A DNA stretch of 64,000 nucleotides, taken from NCBI RefSeq assembly GCF_021018805.1, contig NC_086251.1, positions 16,411,098-16,475,097 on the forward strand. Reading direction: 5' to 3'. Within the stretch, counting starts at the first letter, position 1. Each line of letters starts with the position of its first letter. This document shows, piece by piece, positions 60,451-64,000 of the stretch. Under the pieces are notes generated by a model. That model made no database searches. It saw nothing but the letters and a program-made list of their open reading frames with translations, and was not told where the DNA came from. The DNA comes from Prinia subflava (lineage: Eukaryota; Chordata; Aves; Passeriformes; Cisticolidae). Both the position numbers and the translations under genes were made by a program.

Positions 60451-61079
60451 CAGCCTAATAAATAATGACACCCCATCATTGTTCCCTGTTTCAGGCTCAG
60501 TCAGCAAAACGGCTGTTTGGGGAGTCCAGCACTGAAGTTAACCTGAAGATTAATTTGCTTCCTGCAGTCAGTGAGAAGCAGTTATTCCGAGTATAAATTT
60601 TACCCACCAATATTACCATGTGCAGAAAAGAAAAATGAAGCTCAGAAAGGGAGAGCTGTTTCATTTCTTTCCCAAGGAGGATACAGGCACCAGTTCAGAG
60701 CAACCAGAATGGGGAGGAGAAAAGGAGCCTAAGGAGCACTAGTGATGGTGACAACATGATGCCCTTCAGCTTCAACTCTGGCAATCACTGGGAGAAGATG
60801 CCTTTGGGCATCTCTCACTATCCTGGAAGTCATGCATAGAAATGCAAATGAAAGTAGGTGAGGATGGCTTTTGTCTTTCTCTCAACTGCTTATGGCCAGC
60901 CAGGTTAGCATAGGATAGAGCTGGGCAGGGGGAGGAGGGAAAGTGAGCATGGAAATCAAATTCCTCCTCTTGCTCTCTAGGCTCCTCCAGGTTTCTTATC
61001 GAAAGCCTTCCTGCACAGCTCCCTCCCCAGTCGGAGTAAAGCCTGCTGCATTGCATGAGATGCAGCTGAAGGAGCCCTG

Positions 61080-61430
61080 CAGATCTCCAGGTTTATTTTA
61101 AAAGCTCCTGCCTTTCCTGGGATTCCCCTGCTGACTTCCCTTTGCCTCGGATAAGAGGACGCGATACTCTGGACGAATTTCTTCCTTTAAGGGAGAGACC
61201 TCGCAAGCAGCATCAAGGTGTCAGCCAGCCCCGAGTTTATTGTTTTTCCAAAATCAGGGAAGAGAGACATGTTCTGGAGATCCGTTTACAAGTCGGACTA
61301 TCTCCCGTTATATAATGACACAAGTCTGGCTGCCAGCAAATTGTTGCTCCGAGCAGGGAAAGACAATTAGCTCGCCTCTCTCAGGGCGGCGAGCGTGCAC
61401 AATGCCGGCTTTGTGCCACCCTGCCACCGG
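61080..61430. promoter_or_regulatory. Candidate conserved non-coding element
   Basis: A mixed-composition block with retained CpGs and many short AT motifs (gtttattttaaaagc, gtttattgtttttcc, ttatataatgaca, gacaattagctcg) lies in otherwise plain flank sequence 6 kb past IGF2. In mammals, IGF2 enhancers lie downstream near H19. The comparison is positional only and no conservation could be tested. Confidence 0.3.
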
Positions 61431-64000
61431 CCCCGGCATGTGCGGGAGAGCCTGGCTCACCCATCATCTTCGGAGGTGGCAGTGGGAAGAGGGAAAGGAA
61501 AAACCCCCGCGCTCCGAGGGGCAGCGCCCGCGCCAGGGCGGGGATGCTGCCAGGGCTGGGGGCGCCGGGATGGAGCGCGTCTCGGAGCGCTTTCCTGTCC
61601 CGGCACTGAAGGCATGACGGTAAATCGCTCGGCGCGCCACAGGGCAGAGACAGCGCTGACCCCTCTGCTGAAAATGGGATGAGAAGCTTCGGTGTTTGGC
61701 TTCCTGCGCTTCCTGGTGCGCTGATGGATTTAGGCTTTCGCTGAAACCCCTGGCGCTGCCTGCGGAGTCAGTGGAAAAAATGTGACATCTAGAGATGGGA
61801 AATACCTAACCAGCTCAGAAATGCGCTCACTTAAAAGGGAGAGGCGGTTTCCAGGTGAACTTGCATTCCTGTCCTCAGTGGATGTGGATGGAAGCAGGGC
61901 TTTGGAAAATCCGGACTCTGGTCTGTCTCAAGGCAGCCGGCAATTAAGGATAGCCGTGTCCTGCTCAGACACACACCCGGGCCAAAACAGACCTCCAGAA
62001 CTGCATACCTGGCCAGGGAGGAAGGACCTGCCCCTGCTGTCCCCTTGGCACAGTGGGGCAGAGACATGCCATAGAGCTGCACATGAAGAACATCTCTCAG
62101 CTCTCCTCCATGCAACAGCAACCCTGGTTTCAGCAGGCAGTGACGCATGGAGAGGAAAGATGGTCTGAAATAAAATACCCGATGTCGTCAACAGCCACAG
62201 ATTAATTCAGTGAAATCGCTCGTTGCTGCAAGGAGTTAGTGAAAGAAAAACACTGGGAAGAGAATGCTGCCTGTGTGACAAATAAGGGTACACAGAGCTG
62301 TGTTTCGCAGGGGAAGTGTTGATAAACAACACTAAACCCTCATGCTTCGGAGGAGCTAAGTGATGATAACTTGGGGGGCAGAGGAGACTTCTGCTGGCAG
62401 CTTGTTAGTCTCTGAACACGTTTACCTCATCCTCTACAGTGTTTAATTAAATACAGCACTGCTCTGAACCATTCAGGCGGTTTCTGCTAGCCTAGAAAAA
62501 GGTGCTTTGCAGAATTTTTTCTGTCAAGAGCATGACAAGAATCCTTATGTTAGTACCACTGGTTGGAAATATTATGTGTAAATCTGCACTGCAGATAAAC
62601 AAGTGCACCCTCTGCTTGCAGATCTCCCTCACGTTTGTGTTCATGAAGCACACCTGCTCTGCATGCCCATCACACAGTTCCCTGGGTGTCCAACCCACCC
62701 CTGTGGATATCAGTAAAACCCCAACAGCAACCACGTACATGCCTAAGACAAGATGCTACTCTCAGTCCAGCCCAGCAAAAAACAGTTCCTTCTGGAAGTG
62801 AGTCATATTTCTTCATCTTTCAAACCACTTCAAGCAATTTGTCTTGCAGACTTTCTGACTACATTTACATAAAATGCATCCTTCCTATCTTTCAATTCTT
62901 GGTCCCATGCATGGGGTTATTTTAGATGGTGTGCTCAGAGGTCACGGTGACACACACACAGAGGGGAGAGCACGCCATGCTTTTGGTAGGTGCTCTGTAA
63001 TGTTTATGCAGGTGGCAGGCTCTTGGTTTCCCTGGGCACTCACCGTGGATTTACATGCCAGCACAGTGACAGAAAAGGATAAATTGCTGGTCACTGCCAG
63101 AAACGCCACAATTTTGTCTACAAAGTGCAGCTTGTAGACATGAATAACCTCACAAGACCCCTGGAAGAGAAGTTGGGATTATGGGTTGCTGGAAAAACTG
63201 GGGAGGTGTAAGGGAGGATGGGATCATGGAAAGCTTCCAGGAATGGCTTGTGCATGGTTAGGAACTGTTCCTGCCTGGAATTTGAGAGCAGGCTATTATT
63301 TATATTCTCAAAGCTCTGCCAATGCATGGTGCTTGAAGCATTAGAGCTAGAACTCAAACCCTCAGCAAGTTGGAGGCTTTTGTTCACATCTGCAAGATGC
63401 AACAAGACCCTCTGGAGCCTGAAGGCAAATGAGGCTGGACAATAAATAGCCCAAGTCCTTCACAAGTTCTATCTTACGGTTTAGTGTCCTTCACGACTCA
63501 GCCAGTTATCTTCAGATTGGAAGAGGAATGACTGGGAGGTATATGAGAGAGGTTTCTGAGCTTGTGAGTGGCCTGGGAGCAGGCAGGGGTCAAGCTTTGC
63601 TGTCTCTTCCTGTACAAGAGCAGGCAGCATTATCTGAAGTTAGTAGGAGACAGGCTGAAAAACAAACAGAAGATGGCCCTTCATGCAACAGGCAGTAGAT
63701 CTGTGAATCTTCTTACCAAAGGATGTTGTGGATATCAGAAGCTTGCATGGATTCAAGGAGAGTTCGCGGACGAGAAATCCTCTGAGAATTACTAAATAAA
63801 TACATAGAAGCTCTATCTGGCTCAGGGAGTTCCTGAGCTGAAAATAGTTGGAGTCTGGGAGAACACTGAGGGCAAGTATTGTATATGCTTGCCCTTGTTC
63901 TTACTCTCCCTAGGCTTCTACTCATGGGCTCTGTTGAGGTCTGGATGTTAGGTTAGACAGTCTTTAGTCTGACCCAGAGGAGCTGTTTTTATGTCTTTAT
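61431..64000. other. 3' flank, no gene seen
   Basis: A G+C-rich patch at 61390-61620 is followed by ordinary non-coding sequence. Open frames reach about 128 codons (61782-62168) without domains. No splice-flanked coding exon, RNA gene or recognisable repeat was found to the end of the window. Confidence 0.5.

Noticed and set aside
1..64000. CRISPR arrays, prokaryotic operons, rRNA genes or H19-like RNA
   Set aside because: No regularly spaced repeats, no bacterial gene organisation and no recognisable rRNA or H19/miR-675 sequence were seen. The window is vertebrate chromosomal DNA.

Overview
This is a bird nuclear genome window holding the insulin (INS) and insulin-like growth factor 2 (IGF2) genes, head to tail on the + strand. 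The organism call rests on four things: a 107-residue preproinsulin whose A chain has the avian His at A8; a 187-residue prepro-IGF2 that follows the chicken protein almost residue by residue; CR1 LINE 3' ends with the avian consensus; and a decayed endogenous retrovirus plus a few very old MIR-type SINE relics, with no mammalian SINEs. Several residues differ from chicken (for example insulin B2-B3 and B27), so it is not chicken. A passerine or other neognath is plausible but not proven.

Layout. (1) 1-14.5 kb is the 5' flank of INS. It has no recognisable coding exon and contains a degraded retroviral pol remnant on the - strand (about 2.0-5.7 kb) with a striking perfect 20-bp hairpin, CR1 and MIR relics, and a GATA-motif-rich stretch at 8.5-9.0 kb. 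Tyrosine hydroxylase, the usual upstream neighbour, is not visible and would lie further left. (2) INS occupies 14.8-18.16 kb: a TATA promoter, a non-coding first exon, two coding exons (15439-15625 and 17919-18055) and a poly(A) signal. (3) 18.2-35.7 kb is non-coding, with repeats and a few candidate regulatory sites. (4) 36.3-38.45 kb is a strong CpG island with the IGF2 promoter (twin TATA boxes, two inverted CCAAT boxes) and a roughly 0.5-kb leader exon. (5) IGF2 coding exons lie at 45506-45659, 52446-52612 and 53053-53295, followed by a long 3' UTR of at least 2.3 kb. (6) 56-64 kb is the 3' flank; no gene is seen.

Both genes encode secreted hormones of one family, with the same six-cysteine B-C-A fold and the same kind of intron inside the C-peptide/C-domain region, so the pair reads as an ancient tandem duplication. 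The most interesting observations concern translation starts. The first AUG in the IGF2 leader exon is in frame with IGF2 across a phase-0 splice, giving a possible 39-residue N-terminal extension. An AUG just upstream of the predicted INS start site is likewise in frame with preproinsulin through exon 1 and exon 2. No wholly new system was found.
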